Positions 7,414 to 14,941 of a stretch of DNA of 16,824 nt are shown here, piece after piece. Under the pieces are notes generated by a model. That model did not search any database, had not been told where the DNA came from, and saw nothing but the letters and a program-made list of their open reading frames with translations. Position 1 is the first letter of the stretch. Every line of letters starts with the position of its first letter. Source of the stretch: Gammaproteobacteria bacterium (GTDB lineage: Bacteria > Pseudomonadota > Gammaproteobacteria > Steroidobacterales > Steroidobacteraceae); the NCBI GenBank assembly GCA_030039615.1, contig JASHVF010000278.1, positions 1 through 16,824 of the forward strand. The letters run 5' to 3'. A program made the position numbers and the translations under genes.

Positions 7414-7419
7414 ACCGTC

Positions 7420-8694
7420 ATGTCCCGCCAGCCCGCCCGCGCCTCCTCCGGCCGCTACGTCAGCCGCCTCACCGGCGGGGCGCTCGCGATCATCATGGCC
7501 GGCGGCCGCGGCGAGCGGCTGCGCGATCTGACGCTCAATCGCTGCAAGCCCGCGACGCCATTCGGCGGCAAGTTCCGCATCATCGACTTCGTGCTGTCGA
7601 ACTGCGTCAACTCCGGCATCCGCCAGATCTCGATCCTGACGCAGTACAAGGCGCAGTCCCTCATCCAGCACGTGCAGCACGGCTGGAGCTATCTGCGCGG
7701 CGAGTTCGGCGAGTTCGTGGAAGTGGTGCCGGCGCAGCAGCAGATCGGCGCCCACTGGTACCGCGGCACCGCGGACGCGGTGTACCAGAACGCCGGGCTG
7801 ATCGCCTCACATCACCCCAAGCACGTGCTGCTGCTGGCCGGCGATCACATCTACAAGATGGATTACGGTCCGATGATCGCCTACCACGTGGAGAAGGGCG
7901 CCGACATCACCGTGGGCGTGGTGGAGGTGCCGGTCGAGCAGTCGCGCCACTACGGCGTGCTGACCGCCACCGAGTGGAATCGCGTCACGCGCTTCGCCGA
8001 GAAGCCCGCCGTGCCGGACGTGCTGCCGGGGCGCCCCGACACCATCCTCGCCTCCATGGGCATCTACGTGTTCAACGCGCCGCTGCTCGAGAGCATGCTG
8101 GGCGCTGACGCCGCGAGCGACGCCTCGAGCCACGACTTCGGCAAGGACATCCTGCCGGAGGCCATCGCGAGCGGCCGCCAGGTGTTCGCCTACCCGTTTC
8201 AGGACGTGAAGACGCGTGCCCAGAGCTACTGGCGCGACGTCGGCACGCTGGATGCGTACTACGATGCCAACCTCGAGCTGGTGCACGTGCGCCCCGAGCT
8301 CAACATCTACGACCAGGACTGGCCGATCTGGACCTATCAGGTGCAGCAGCCGCCCGCCAAGTTCATCCTCGATGAGGACGGGCGGCGCGGCATGGCCGTC
8401 AACTCCATGGTCTCGGGCGGGTGCATCATTTCCGGGGCCGTGGTGCGCGAGTCGCTGCTGTTCTCCGACGTGCGCGTCGAGGAGCGCGCCAGCATCAGCC
8501 GCTCGGTCGTGCTGCCGCACGCGGGGATCGGTCGCGGCTGCCAGATCCACGGCGCGATCATCGACCAGGACTGCGAGATCCCCGACGGCATGACGATCGG
8601 CTCCGATCGCGGCGCGGACGCGCAGCGCTTTCACGTCACCGAAAAAGGCGTGGTGCTGGTCACTCCGGACATGCTGCGCAAGCTGCGGCCCTGA
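7420..8694 (+). CDS. glgC: Glucose-1-phosphate adenylyltransferase (ADP-glucose pyrophosphorylase)
   Basis: This 424-aa enzyme makes ADP-glucose from ATP and glucose-1-phosphate, the committed step of bacterial glycogen synthesis. The nucleotidyltransferase motif IIMAGGRGERLRDLT is at the N-terminus, followed by CKPATPFGGKFRIIDFVLSN. GTADAVYQN, LLAGDHIYKMDY, HYGVL, FAEKP and SYWRDVGTLDAYYDANLEL are all present. The C-terminal third is a left-handed beta-helix (SGGCIISGAVVRESLLFSDV) ending in GVVLVTPDML. Length and the position of RYVSRLTGG match the family for a start at ATG 7420; an in-frame TTG at 7384 would add 12 basic residues and is less likely. The stop overlaps the GAGGAG that serves the next gene. 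Confidence 0.95.
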   Translation: MSRQPARASSGRYVSRLTGGALAIIMAGGRGERLRDLTLNRCKPATPFGGKFRIIDFVLSNCVNSGIRQISILTQYKAQSLIQHVQHGWSYLRGEFGEFVEVVPAQQQIGAHWYRGTADAVYQNAGLIASHHPKHVLLLAGDHIYKMDYGPMIAYHVEKGADITVGVVEVPVEQSRHYGVLTATEWNRVTRFAEKPAVPDVLPGRPDTILASMGIYVFNAPLLESMLGADAASDASSHDFGKDILPEAIASGRQVFAYPFQDVKTRAQSYWRDVGTLDAYYDANLELVHVRPELNIYDQDWPIWTYQVQQPPAKFILDEDGRRGMAVNSMVSGGCIISGAVVRESLLFSDVRVEERASISRSVVLPHAGIGRGCQIHGAIIDQDCEIPDGMTIGSDRGADAQRFHVTEKGVVLVTPDMLRKLRP

Positions 8695-8705
8695 GGAGCT
8701 GACTC

Positions 8706-10406
8706 GTGACCCCCGTCGCGCGGTTGCCGGTCGTCCTGCTGTGGCACATGCACCAGCCGCAGTACCGCGACGCGATCACCGGACAGTACACGCTCCCCTG
8801 GACCTACCTGCACGCCATCAAGGACTACACCGACATGGCGGCGCACCTGGAGGCGAACGCCGCCGCGCGTGCCGTCGTCAACTTCTCCCCGGTGCTGCTC
8901 GAGCAGCTCGAGGACATCGCCGCGCGCATCGGGGCGCACCTGACGGGCGGCGCGCCGCTCCCGGATCCGGTGCTCGCGCTCCTCGGCCCCGATCCCCTGC
9001 CGACGGAAGCCGCGCCGCGTCTGGCGCTGCTCAAGGCCTGCCTGCGTGCGCAGCGCAAGCAGATGATCGAGCGCTTCGGGCCCTACTTGGAGCTCGCAAC
9101 CATCGCCGACACGCTGGCGACTCCCGAGCGCGTCACCTACGCCTCGGATCAGTTCATCCACGATCTCGCCGTCTGGTACCACCTGGCGTGGCTCGGGGAG
9201 ACGGTGCGGCGCACCGATCCGCTGGTCGCCCGGCTCACCGAGCGCGGCCGCGACTTCAGCGCCGCGCAGCGCCGCGAGCTCCTCGAGCTCATCGGCACCC
9301 TGGTGGCGCGGGTGATACCGCGCTTCCGCGCGCTCGCCGAGCGCGGACAGTGCGAGCTGTCGGTAACGCCCTACGCTCACCCCATCGTTCCGCTGCTGAT
9401 CGATTTCCGCAGCGCGCGCGACACCGTACCCTCCATGACGCTGCCGGAGCACGCCGCCTATCCGGGCGGCGCGCAGCGCGCCGCCTGGCACGTGGCCGAG
9501 TCGCTGCGCGTCTTCACCCGCCTCTTCGGCAGGCGGCCGGCCGGCTGCTGGCCCTCCGAGGGCGCGATCAGTGCCGCGACGCTCGAGCTGCTCGGCACCC
9601 AGGGATTCCGCTGGGCCGCGAGCGGCGGGGCGGTGCTGCGCAACAGCCTCGCGCTCTCCGACCCGCAGGCGGCGGACGAAGCGCGCAGCTACAACCGGCC
9701 CTATCGCCCGTCGGGCATCCCGCTCAACTGTTTCTTCCGCGATGACAATCTCTCCGACCTGATCGGCTTCACCTATGCCACCTGGCATGGCGATGACGCC
9801 GCTCATAACCTGGTGAACGAGCTCACCCAGCTGGCGCGCGGCTACGACGGCGAGCGCAACCACGCGGTGCTGATCGCGCTCGACGGCGAGAATGCCTGGG
9901 AGCACTTCCCGTTCAACGGCTACTACTTCCTCAGAGCGCTCTATGGGCTGCTCGCCAACCATCCGCTCATCGAGCTCACGACCTTGTCGGCATGCCTCGC
10001 GCGCGGCGTGCAGTCGGCACCGCTCCCGCGGGTGGCCGCCGGCAGCTGGGTGCACGGCACGCTCGCGACCTGGATGGGCGATCCGGCCAAGAACCGCGCC
10101 TGGGACCTGTTGTGCGACGCCAAGGAGGCCTTCGATCGCGTCATGGCCGTGAGCGGCGATGCAGCCCAGCGTGAGGCTGCCGGCCGGCACCTGGCGCTGT
10201 GTGAGAGCTCGGACTGGTTCTGGTGGTTCGGCGATTACAATCCAGCCGAATCGGTGAGTCAGTTCGACCGCCTGTACCGGCGACAGCTGGTGACGCTCTA
10301 TCAGCGGCTCGGCCTCGCGGCTCCCGCGAGTCTCGCGCAGCCGATCTCGACTGGGCAGGGCTCGCCCGAGCACGGCGGCGTCATGCGCCGCGCCAGCGCC
10401 GGCTGA
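8706..10406 (+). CDS. Glycoside hydrolase family 57 (alpha-amylase/glucanotransferase-like)
   Basis: This 566-aa protein has the GH57 conserved regions in order: HMHQPQY (14-20), VTPYAHPIVPLL, CWPSEGAIS with the candidate nucleophile E285, LDGENAW with the candidate acid/base D393, and SDWFWWFGDYN (502-512). The last motif resembles the catalytic module of GH57 amylopullulanases. GH57 includes amylases, 4-alpha-glucanotransferases, pullulanases and branching enzymes, and the sequence alone does not settle the activity. No signal peptide is visible, so it probably acts on intracellular glucan. Start GTG 8706 is set by GAGGAG (8693-8698) 7 nt upstream, overlapping the glgC stop. The gene is cotranscribed with glgC and malQ. 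Confidence 0.9.
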   Translation: MTPVARLPVVLLWHMHQPQYRDAITGQYTLPWTYLHAIKDYTDMAAHLEANAAARAVVNFSPVLLEQLEDIAARIGAHLTGGAPLPDPVLALLGPDPLPTEAAPRLALLKACLRAQRKQMIERFGPYLELATIADTLATPERVTYASDQFIHDLAVWYHLAWLGETVRRTDPLVARLTERGRDFSAAQRRELLELIGTLVARVIPRFRALAERGQCELSVTPYAHPIVPLLIDFRSARDTVPSMTLPEHAAYPGGAQRAAWHVAESLRVFTRLFGRRPAGCWPSEGAISAATLELLGTQGFRWAASGGAVLRNSLALSDPQAADEARSYNRPYRPSGIPLNCFFRDDNLSDLIGFTYATWHGDDAAHNLVNELTQLARGYDGERNHAVLIALDGENAWEHFPFNGYYFLRALYGLLANHPLIELTTLSACLARGVQSAPLPRVAAGSWVHGTLATWMGDPAKNRAWDLLCDAKEAFDRVMAVSGDAAQREAAGRHLALCESSDWFWWFGDYNPAESVSQFDRLYRRQLVTLYQRLGLAAPASLAQPISTGQGSPEHGGVMRRASAG

Positions 10407-10429
10407 GGCTTGAGAGGAGTCCGCGCGGC

Positions 10430-11782
10430 GTGGCCGGCATGCGCTTGCCTGTGTTTGACCGGCGCCGGGCCGGGGCGCTGCTGCCGCTCTCGGCGCTCGA
10501 GGCGCCGCTCGGCCGCGGCGGGCGCGCCTTCGTCGACTGGCTCGCGGCGGCGGGCTTTTCGGTCTGGCAGATACTGCCGGTCGGACCGGTGGGCGCGGAC
10601 GGCTCGCCTTACTGGGTGCGGTCGGACTCGGCCGGCAATCCCGGCCTGCTCGACCCCGCGGAGCTGCCCGCCGGTCCGGTCGAGGCGCAGTTCCTCGCGG
10701 ATTCCTCCGGCTGGCTTCCCGACTATGCGCTCTTCGAGGCGCTGACGCGCACGCACGGTGGCGCGCCCTTCTGGGCGTGGCCGCAAGAGCTGCGCGATCG
10801 CGCGCCCGCGGCGCTCGCGGCTGCCCGTGAGCGGCTCGGCGCCGAGCTCGCAGCGCTCGAGCGCGAGCAGTACGCCTTCCACGTGCAATGGCAGCGGCTG
10901 CGCGAGTACGCGCGCGAGCGCAGCGTGCGGCTCTTCGGCGACCTGCCGTTCTACGTCGCCCCCTCCTCGGCGGAGACCTGGGCGCACCGCGAGCTCTTTC
11001 AGCTCACCGCGAGCGGCGAGCCGGCCTGCGTCGGCGGCGTTCCGCCCGATTACTTCGCCGAGCTCGGGCAGTTGTGGGGCAATCCCGTGTACGACTGGCA
11101 CGCGCAGCGACGCGAGGGATTCGCCTGGTGGGTGGCGCGCGTGGGCGCACAGCTGGCGCGCCTCGACCTGCTGCGCCTCGATCACTTTCGCGCGCTCGCC
11201 GCCTACTGGTCGGTACCCGCCGGCGCGCCGGACGCCCGCGGCGGCGCCTGGCACAGTGCGCCGGGCGGGGAGCTGTTGACGCGCCTGCGCGAGGCGTTCA
11301 GCGACCTGCCGCTGGCGGCCGAGGACCTCGGGGTCATCACGCCGGACGTGCTCGCGCTGCGCAACGAGTTCGGCCTGCCGGGAATGCGCGTGCTGCAGTT
11401 CGCCTTCGACGGCGACCCGGCGAATCCCCACCGCCCCTACATGCACGAGCGTGGCAGCGTCGTCTACACCGGCACCCACGACAACGACACGACTCTCGGC
11501 TGGTACTCGCACCTCGACGCCGGCGCGAGGCACCTCGTTGACCTCTACCTCGGCGCGAGCGGCGCGGCGTCCCTCGAGGCGCTCACGCGCCTCGCCCTCG
11601 GCTCGGTCGCGCGGCTCGCCGTCATTCCGGTGCAGGACCTGCTCGGCTTGGGCTCCGAGGCGCGTCTCAACATACCCGGCACGGTGAGCGGCAACTGGAC
11701 CTGGCGGCTGCCGGCGGGCGCCCTCACGCCCGAGCTGGCGCGCCGCTATGCCGGGCTCAACGCGGTCTATGGACGCAGCTAG
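10430..11782 (+). CDS. malQ: 4-alpha-glucanotransferase (amylomaltase, GH77)
   Basis: The protein has 450 residues from GTG 10430, slightly below the usual bacterial length of about 500. It transfers maltodextrin segments between chains and acts with GlgP on short glucans. The catalytic triad is visible: nucleophile D251 (LRLDHFRAL), acid/base E298 (AAEDLG) and D351 (GTHDND). FVDWLAAAGFSVWQILPVGP and DGSPYWVRSDSAGNPGLLD mark the N-terminal part, while the normally conserved HPTSLPGPYGIG-like opening is degenerate (LLPLSALEAPLGRGG). GTG 10430 has AGGAG 10 nt upstream; the ATG at 10439 is 19 nt away and is a poorer start. The gap after the GH57 stop is 23 nt, so these are one operon. Confidence 0.92.
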   Translation: MAGMRLPVFDRRRAGALLPLSALEAPLGRGGRAFVDWLAAAGFSVWQILPVGPVGADGSPYWVRSDSAGNPGLLDPAELPAGPVEAQFLADSSGWLPDYALFEALTRTHGGAPFWAWPQELRDRAPAALAAARERLGAELAALEREQYAFHVQWQRLREYARERSVRLFGDLPFYVAPSSAETWAHRELFQLTASGEPACVGGVPPDYFAELGQLWGNPVYDWHAQRREGFAWWVARVGAQLARLDLLRLDHFRALAAYWSVPAGAPDARGGAWHSAPGGELLTRLREAFSDLPLAAEDLGVITPDVLALRNEFGLPGMRVLQFAFDGDPANPHRPYMHERGSVVYTGTHDNDTTLGWYSHLDAGARHLVDLYLGASGAASLEALTRLALGSVARLAVIPVQDLLGLGSEARLNIPGTVSGNWTWRLPAGALTPELARRYAGLNAVYGRS

Positions 11783-11795
11783 CAAATCCATTTGC
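11782..11795. repeat. Perfect AT-rich palindrome GCAAAT-CC-ATTTGC
   Basis: Six-base arms around a 2-bp centre begin at the last base of the malQ stop codon and lie upstream of the lipoprotein gene. The loop is too small for an RNA terminator and there is no T-run, so a protein-binding site is the more likely reading. Confidence 0.5.
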
Positions 11796-11825
11796 CTCAG
11801 CGTCGGCTTCATGGCACGAGCTGCT

Positions 11826-12290
11826 ATGGCCCGTATGAGAGCGGGTATCGCAGCCTGTGCCGCGGGCGCGCTGCTGTCCTCAGGCTGCGCGCTCGCACCG
11901 AAGTTCACGACTCCGACACTCACGATCGTCGGAGTGCAGCTCGAGGGGAGCGATCTGCTCGCGCAGCGCCTCAAGGTGCGCGTACACGTCCACAATCCGA
12001 ACTCCACCACCCTGCCGGTGAAGGGCATCACCTACACGCTGGAGATCGACGGTGAGCCGTTCGCCACCGGCGAGTCGGCGGCGAGCTTCCTCGTGCCGGC
12101 GCTCGGCGAGGCGGAGTTCGACATGAACGTCACTACCAACGTGGCGGGCACCCTCATCCGGCTGCTCGCGCGCGGACCCGACGCGTTGCAGAGCGTCTCC
12201 TACCACCTCTCCGGCAAGGTCTCGCTGTCGCAGGGCTGGCTGCAGTCGATTCCCTTCGAGCAGCGCGGCACTTTCAGGCTCCTGCAGTAG
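11826..12290 (+). CDS. LEA-2 (WHy) domain lipoprotein
   Basis: The protein has 154 residues from ATG 11826. ATG 11811 and ATG 11835 are in-frame alternatives, and none has a Shine-Dalgarno. A short signal (RAGIAACAAGALLSSGC) ends at Cys21, fitting a lipoprotein signal with a somewhat loose lipobox. Residues of about 32-150 form a late-embryogenesis-abundant type 2 domain: LKVRVHVHNPNSTTLPVKGI with the typical NPN, then EIDGEPFATGESAASFLVPALG. Such lipoproteins are common in proteobacteria; some are linked to desiccation or stress, but no precise role is established. It follows malQ by 43 nt and ends 8 nt before the convergent glgA stop. Confidence 0.8.
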   Translation: MARMRAGIAACAAGALLSSGCALAPKFTTPTLTIVGVQLEGSDLLAQRLKVRVHVHNPNSTTLPVKGITYTLEIDGEPFATGESAASFLVPALGEAEFDMNVTTNVAGTLIRLLARGPDALQSVSYHLSGKVSLSQGWLQSIPFEQRGTFRLLQ

Positions 12291-12298
12291 GCGCGGCG

Positions 12299-13774
12299 CT
12301 AGCCGCCGCTCAGCCGCCGATAGATCTCGAGATACTCTCCGGTGCGCCGTTGCCACGAGAAGTCCTGGCTCATGCCGTTCGCGATCAGCCGCGCCCGCTG
12401 CAGCGGCTGCGCGTACAGGTCGAGCGCGGTATTGAGCGCCCATTCGAGCGCCGGGGCGTCGAAGTCGTTGAATACCACGCCGGTGCCGCTGCCGCTCGCC
12501 GCGTCGTAGCGCTGCACGGAATCGGCCAGCCCGCCGGTGCGCCGCACCACCGGTATGGTGCCGTAGCGCAGGCTGTACATCTGATTCAGGCCGCAGGGCT
12601 CGTAGCGCGAGGGCATGAGGAATAAATCGCTCGCCGCCTCGATCCAGTGCGACTGCGCCTCGTCGTAGCCCGCCTCGAACATCACCCGGCCCGGGAAGGA
12701 GTGCGCCAGCTCGGCGAAGAACCGCTCGTACTTCGCTTCGCCGCTGCCGAGGGCGGCCAGCGCCAGCGGCCGCGCCTCGAGCACCTTCGGCAGCGCATCG
12801 AACATGAGCTCGATGCCCTTCTGCGCGGCGAGGCGGCTGACGATCCCGGCGAGCGGCACCTCGGGCGCGGTGCGAAGCTGCGCGCGCGCCAGGAACTGAC
12901 GCTTGAGCTCGGCCTTGCCGCCGAGGTGCTGCGGGTCGTAGTGCACCGGCAGGAAGCGGTCGCGCCGCGGATCCCACTCATCGTAGTCGACTCCGTTGAG
13001 GATCCCGGTGAGTGCGGCGGCGCGGGCGCGCAGGTCGTCCTCGAGCCCCATGCCGTATTCGGCGGTGCAGATCTCGCGCGCGTAGGTCGGGCTCACGGTG
13101 GTGAGCGCATCGGCGTACAGGATCCCGTGACGCAGCGCATTGATGCGTCCCGCCTTCAGGTCCTCCTGGTGCAGCAGGTGCAGGTCGCCCGCGGCGAGCC
13201 CCAGGTCCGCGACGTCGGCTGCCGGAAAGATCCCCTGGTAGCCGATGTTGTGGATCGTGAGCACGGCGCGCGCGGCGGCGAGCGGCTCCTCGCGGCCGTA
13301 CTCGGTGCGCAGGAACAGCGGGGCGAACGCCGTATGCCAGTCGTTGCAGTGGACAATCTGCGCACCGAAGCGCAACTCTCGGCAGGCGATGAGCGCCGCG
13401 CGCGTGAAGGCGATGAAGCGCAGGTGCTCGTCGGGCTCGATGGTATAGAGGCTGGCGCGCGCGTAGAGCGCCGGGCAGTCGATCAGGTACACCGGGGCGC
13501 CCGAGCCCGGCAGCGGTGCCTCGAGCACCGAGAACAGGTAGCGGTGGGCGCCGAGCGCGAGCGGCACGCCGCTGAGGCCCGCGACCGGCCGCGCCGCGAG
13601 CGCCGCCGGATCGATCGAGGAGTACAGCGGCGTGAAGAGCCGTGCGTCGTGTCCGTCGGCGTGCAGGTACTTGGTGAGCGCACCGGCGACGTCGGCGAGC
13701 CCGCCGGTCTTGGAGAGCGGCGCCGCCTCGGAAGCGAGCAGGCAGACCGCGAGTTTCCCGGACGGGGTGCTCAT
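12299..13774 (-). CDS. glgA: Glycogen synthase (ADP-glucose, GT5)
   Basis: This 491-aa GT5 enzyme adds glucose from ADP-glucose to growing alpha-1,4 chains. Motifs in order: SKTGGLADV with K22 (ADP-glucose binding), VHCNDWHTAF (141-150), TIHNIGYQG, LNGVDYDEWDP, IVSRLAAQKG with R314 and K319, and YEPCGLNQMYSLRYGT with E392 near the catalytic site. The length is normal and the ATG at 13774 sits the expected distance before the KTGGL loop. It is on the opposite strand from glgC and malQ, converging on the lipoprotein gene, so it needs its own promoter in the 37-bp gap shared with the small ORF at 13812. No clear Shine-Dalgarno is seen (AATAAGA directly precedes the ATG). Confidence 0.95.
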   Translation of the reverse strand: MSTPSGKLAVCLLASEAAPLSKTGGLADVAGALTKYLHADGHDARLFTPLYSSIDPAALAARPVAGLSGVPLALGAHRYLFSVLEAPLPGSGAPVYLIDCPALYARASLYTIEPDEHLRFIAFTRAALIACRELRFGAQIVHCNDWHTAFAPLFLRTEYGREEPLAAARAVLTIHNIGYQGIFPAADVADLGLAAGDLHLLHQEDLKAGRINALRHGILYADALTTVSPTYAREICTAEYGMGLEDDLRARAAALTGILNGVDYDEWDPRRDRFLPVHYDPQHLGGKAELKRQFLARAQLRTAPEVPLAGIVSRLAAQKGIELMFDALPKVLEARPLALAALGSGEAKYERFFAELAHSFPGRVMFEAGYDEAQSHWIEAASDLFLMPSRYEPCGLNQMYSLRYGTIPVVRRTGGLADSVQRYDAASGSGTGVVFNDFDAPALEWALNTALDLYAQPLQRARLIANGMSQDFSWQRRTGEYLEIYRRLSGG

Positions 13775-13799
13775 TCTTATTGCGGGCTCGGCCTAAGGT

Positions 13800-13805
13800 T
13801 AAGAT
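13800..13805 (+). promoter_or_regulatory. Possible -10 element (TAAGAT) before the 43-aa ORF
   Basis: TAAGAT lies 6 nt before the ATG at 13812. There is no convincing -35. It is in the 37-bp divergent gap with glgA. Confidence 0.3.
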
Positions 13806-13811
13806 GTGACG

Positions 13812-13943
13812 ATGCGGCGCTTTCTGATCGGGCTCACGCTGCTGTTACTGCTCGCAGTCTCGATCGGCACGGGCGTAACGGTTGCCCGCTGGCCCCATTG
13901 CCGGCACGTGTGCCCGTGGATCTGCGCCCGGCAGACAGTTTAG
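13812..13943 (+). CDS. Possible 43-aa membrane peptide with CX3CX3C tail
   Basis: ATG to TAG gives 43 residues. MRRF is followed by a strong hydrophobic segment (LIGLTLLLLLAVSIGTGVTVA), then a tail with three cysteines spaced CX3CX3C (C30, C34, C38) and two histidines (WPHCRHVCPWICARQTV). It could be a single-pass inner-membrane peptide or a short exported one, with the tail able to bind metal or form disulfides. No family is recognised. In its favour: it fills the only gap between glgA and the next gene, its hydrophobic pattern is typical of real small membrane proteins, and a -10-like hexamer lies 6 nt upstream. Against it: there is no Shine-Dalgarno and its short length allows chance occurrence. 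Confidence 0.45.
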   Translation: MRRFLIGLTLLLLLAVSIGTGVTVARWPHCRHVCPWICARQTV

Positions 13944-14016
13944 CCGAAGGCCGCGCGCCTCCCGACCCGGGCGGCCTGCGGCGCAAGAATCGGGTCGCCG
14001 CCGCGGCTGGCGCGCC

Positions 14017-14022
14017 TATCAT
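14017..14022 (+). promoter_or_regulatory. Possible -10 element (TATCAT), leaderless
   Basis: TATCAT matches the -10 consensus at 5 of 6 bases and ends 7 nt before the ATG at 14030. There is no Shine-Dalgarno. If it is right, the ATG at 14021 lies inside the promoter and cannot be the start. Confidence 0.4.
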
Positions 14023-14029
14023 GCTCGCC

Positions 14030-14941
14030 ATGCAAACCGGCGCCACTTTCGTCGATAGCCGCGACTTCGCACGCATCGCGCGTGCGATCCGCTACATCGC
14101 CTCTCACTTCCGCGAGCAGCCGCGCCTCGCGACCATCGCGGCCACCGCGGGACTCTCGGAATTCCATTTCAACCGCCTGTTCCGCCGCTGGGCGGGCCTC
14201 ACCCCGAAGCAGTACCTGGCGTTCGTGACCGCGCGTGCCGCACGCAGCGCACTCACCGGGGAAGTTTCCGTGCTCGAGGCGGCGTATTCGGTCGGGCTGT
14301 CGGGGCCTGGCCGGTTGCACGACCTCGTGGTCACGCTCGAGGCCATGACCCCGGGGGAGCTCAAGGGGCGGGGCGCGGGCCTCGAGATCCGCTATGGCTT
14401 CAGCGACACGCCGTTCGGGACGGCACTGATCGGGCGTACCGCGCGCGGGCTCTGCCATCTCGGATTCCACGACCGGGGCGGTGAGCGGATCGCCGCCGGT
14501 GCCCTGTCCGCCCGCTTCGAGCGCGCGCACCTGCGGCGCGATGACGAGGCGGCGCACGCCGCTGCGCTCGAGATCTTCGGCGCGCGCCGCCCGCCCGACG
14601 GGGCGCCGCTGCGCCTGGCGGTCCGCGGGACCAACTTCCAGCTCAAGGTCTGGCAGGCTCTGCTCGAGGTCGGCTCCGAGGGGCCCACCACCTACCGCGA
14701 TGTCGCTCGCGCGGCGGGGGTCGACGGTGCGGAGCGCGCGGTCGGGAACGCCGTCGGTGCGAACCCTGTCGCCTGGCTCATTCCATGTCACCGCGTGCTG
14801 CGCAGCGACGGCTCCCTCGGCGGGTATCGGTGGGGCGAGGAGCGCAAGCGAGCCATGCTCGCGTGGGAGGCACGTGACATAATCAGGGGGCCCTCCCAGA
14901 GGCAGCGGAGTCTCCCGGGCGACCGCACCCTATCTGCATAA
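14030..14941 (+). CDS. AraC-HTH / O6-methylguanine-DNA methyltransferase fusion (Ada-like, no N-terminal Cys domain)
   Basis: The protein has 303 residues from ATG 14030 (ATG 14021 is the alternative). Residues of about 10-105 are an AraC-type helix-turn-helix region (LATIAATAGLSEFHFNRLFR, then AAYSVGLSGPGRLHDL and MTPGELK). The rest is a methylguanine methyltransferase: a variable N-subdomain, then GTNFQLKVWQALLEV, YRDVARAAG, AVGNAVGANPVAWLIPCHRV with the alkyl-acceptor Cys253, and GSLGGYRWG. It repairs O6-alkylguanine by suicidal transfer to that Cys. It lacks the phosphotriester-sensing N-terminal domain of E. coli Ada, so Ada-type self-activation is not expected. The sequence upstream in the same frame is antisense to glgA, so the domain is absent and not merely missed. 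Confidence 0.9.
   Translation: MQTGATFVDSRDFARIARAIRYIASHFREQPRLATIAATAGLSEFHFNRLFRRWAGLTPKQYLAFVTARAARSALTGEVSVLEAAYSVGLSGPGRLHDLVVTLEAMTPGELKGRGAGLEIRYGFSDTPFGTALIGRTARGLCHLGFHDRGGERIAAGALSARFERAHLRRDDEAAHAAALEIFGARRPPDGAPLRLAVRGTNFQLKVWQALLEVGSEGPTTYRDVARAAGVDGAERAVGNAVGANPVAWLIPCHRVLRSDGSLGGYRWGEERKRAMLAWEARDIIRGPSQRQRSLPGDRTLSA

Noticed and set aside
8631..11000. Long minus-strand open frames across GH57 and malQ (8631-10373 and 10301-12031)
   Set aside because: Antisense to genes with intact catalytic motifs and ribosome sites. Long antisense frames are expected at this GC content.
12647..14020. Plus-strand N-terminal extension of the methyltransferase frame over glgA
   Set aside because: It is antisense to glgA and has no Ada N-terminal Cys motif. 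The gene begins at 14021 or 14030.
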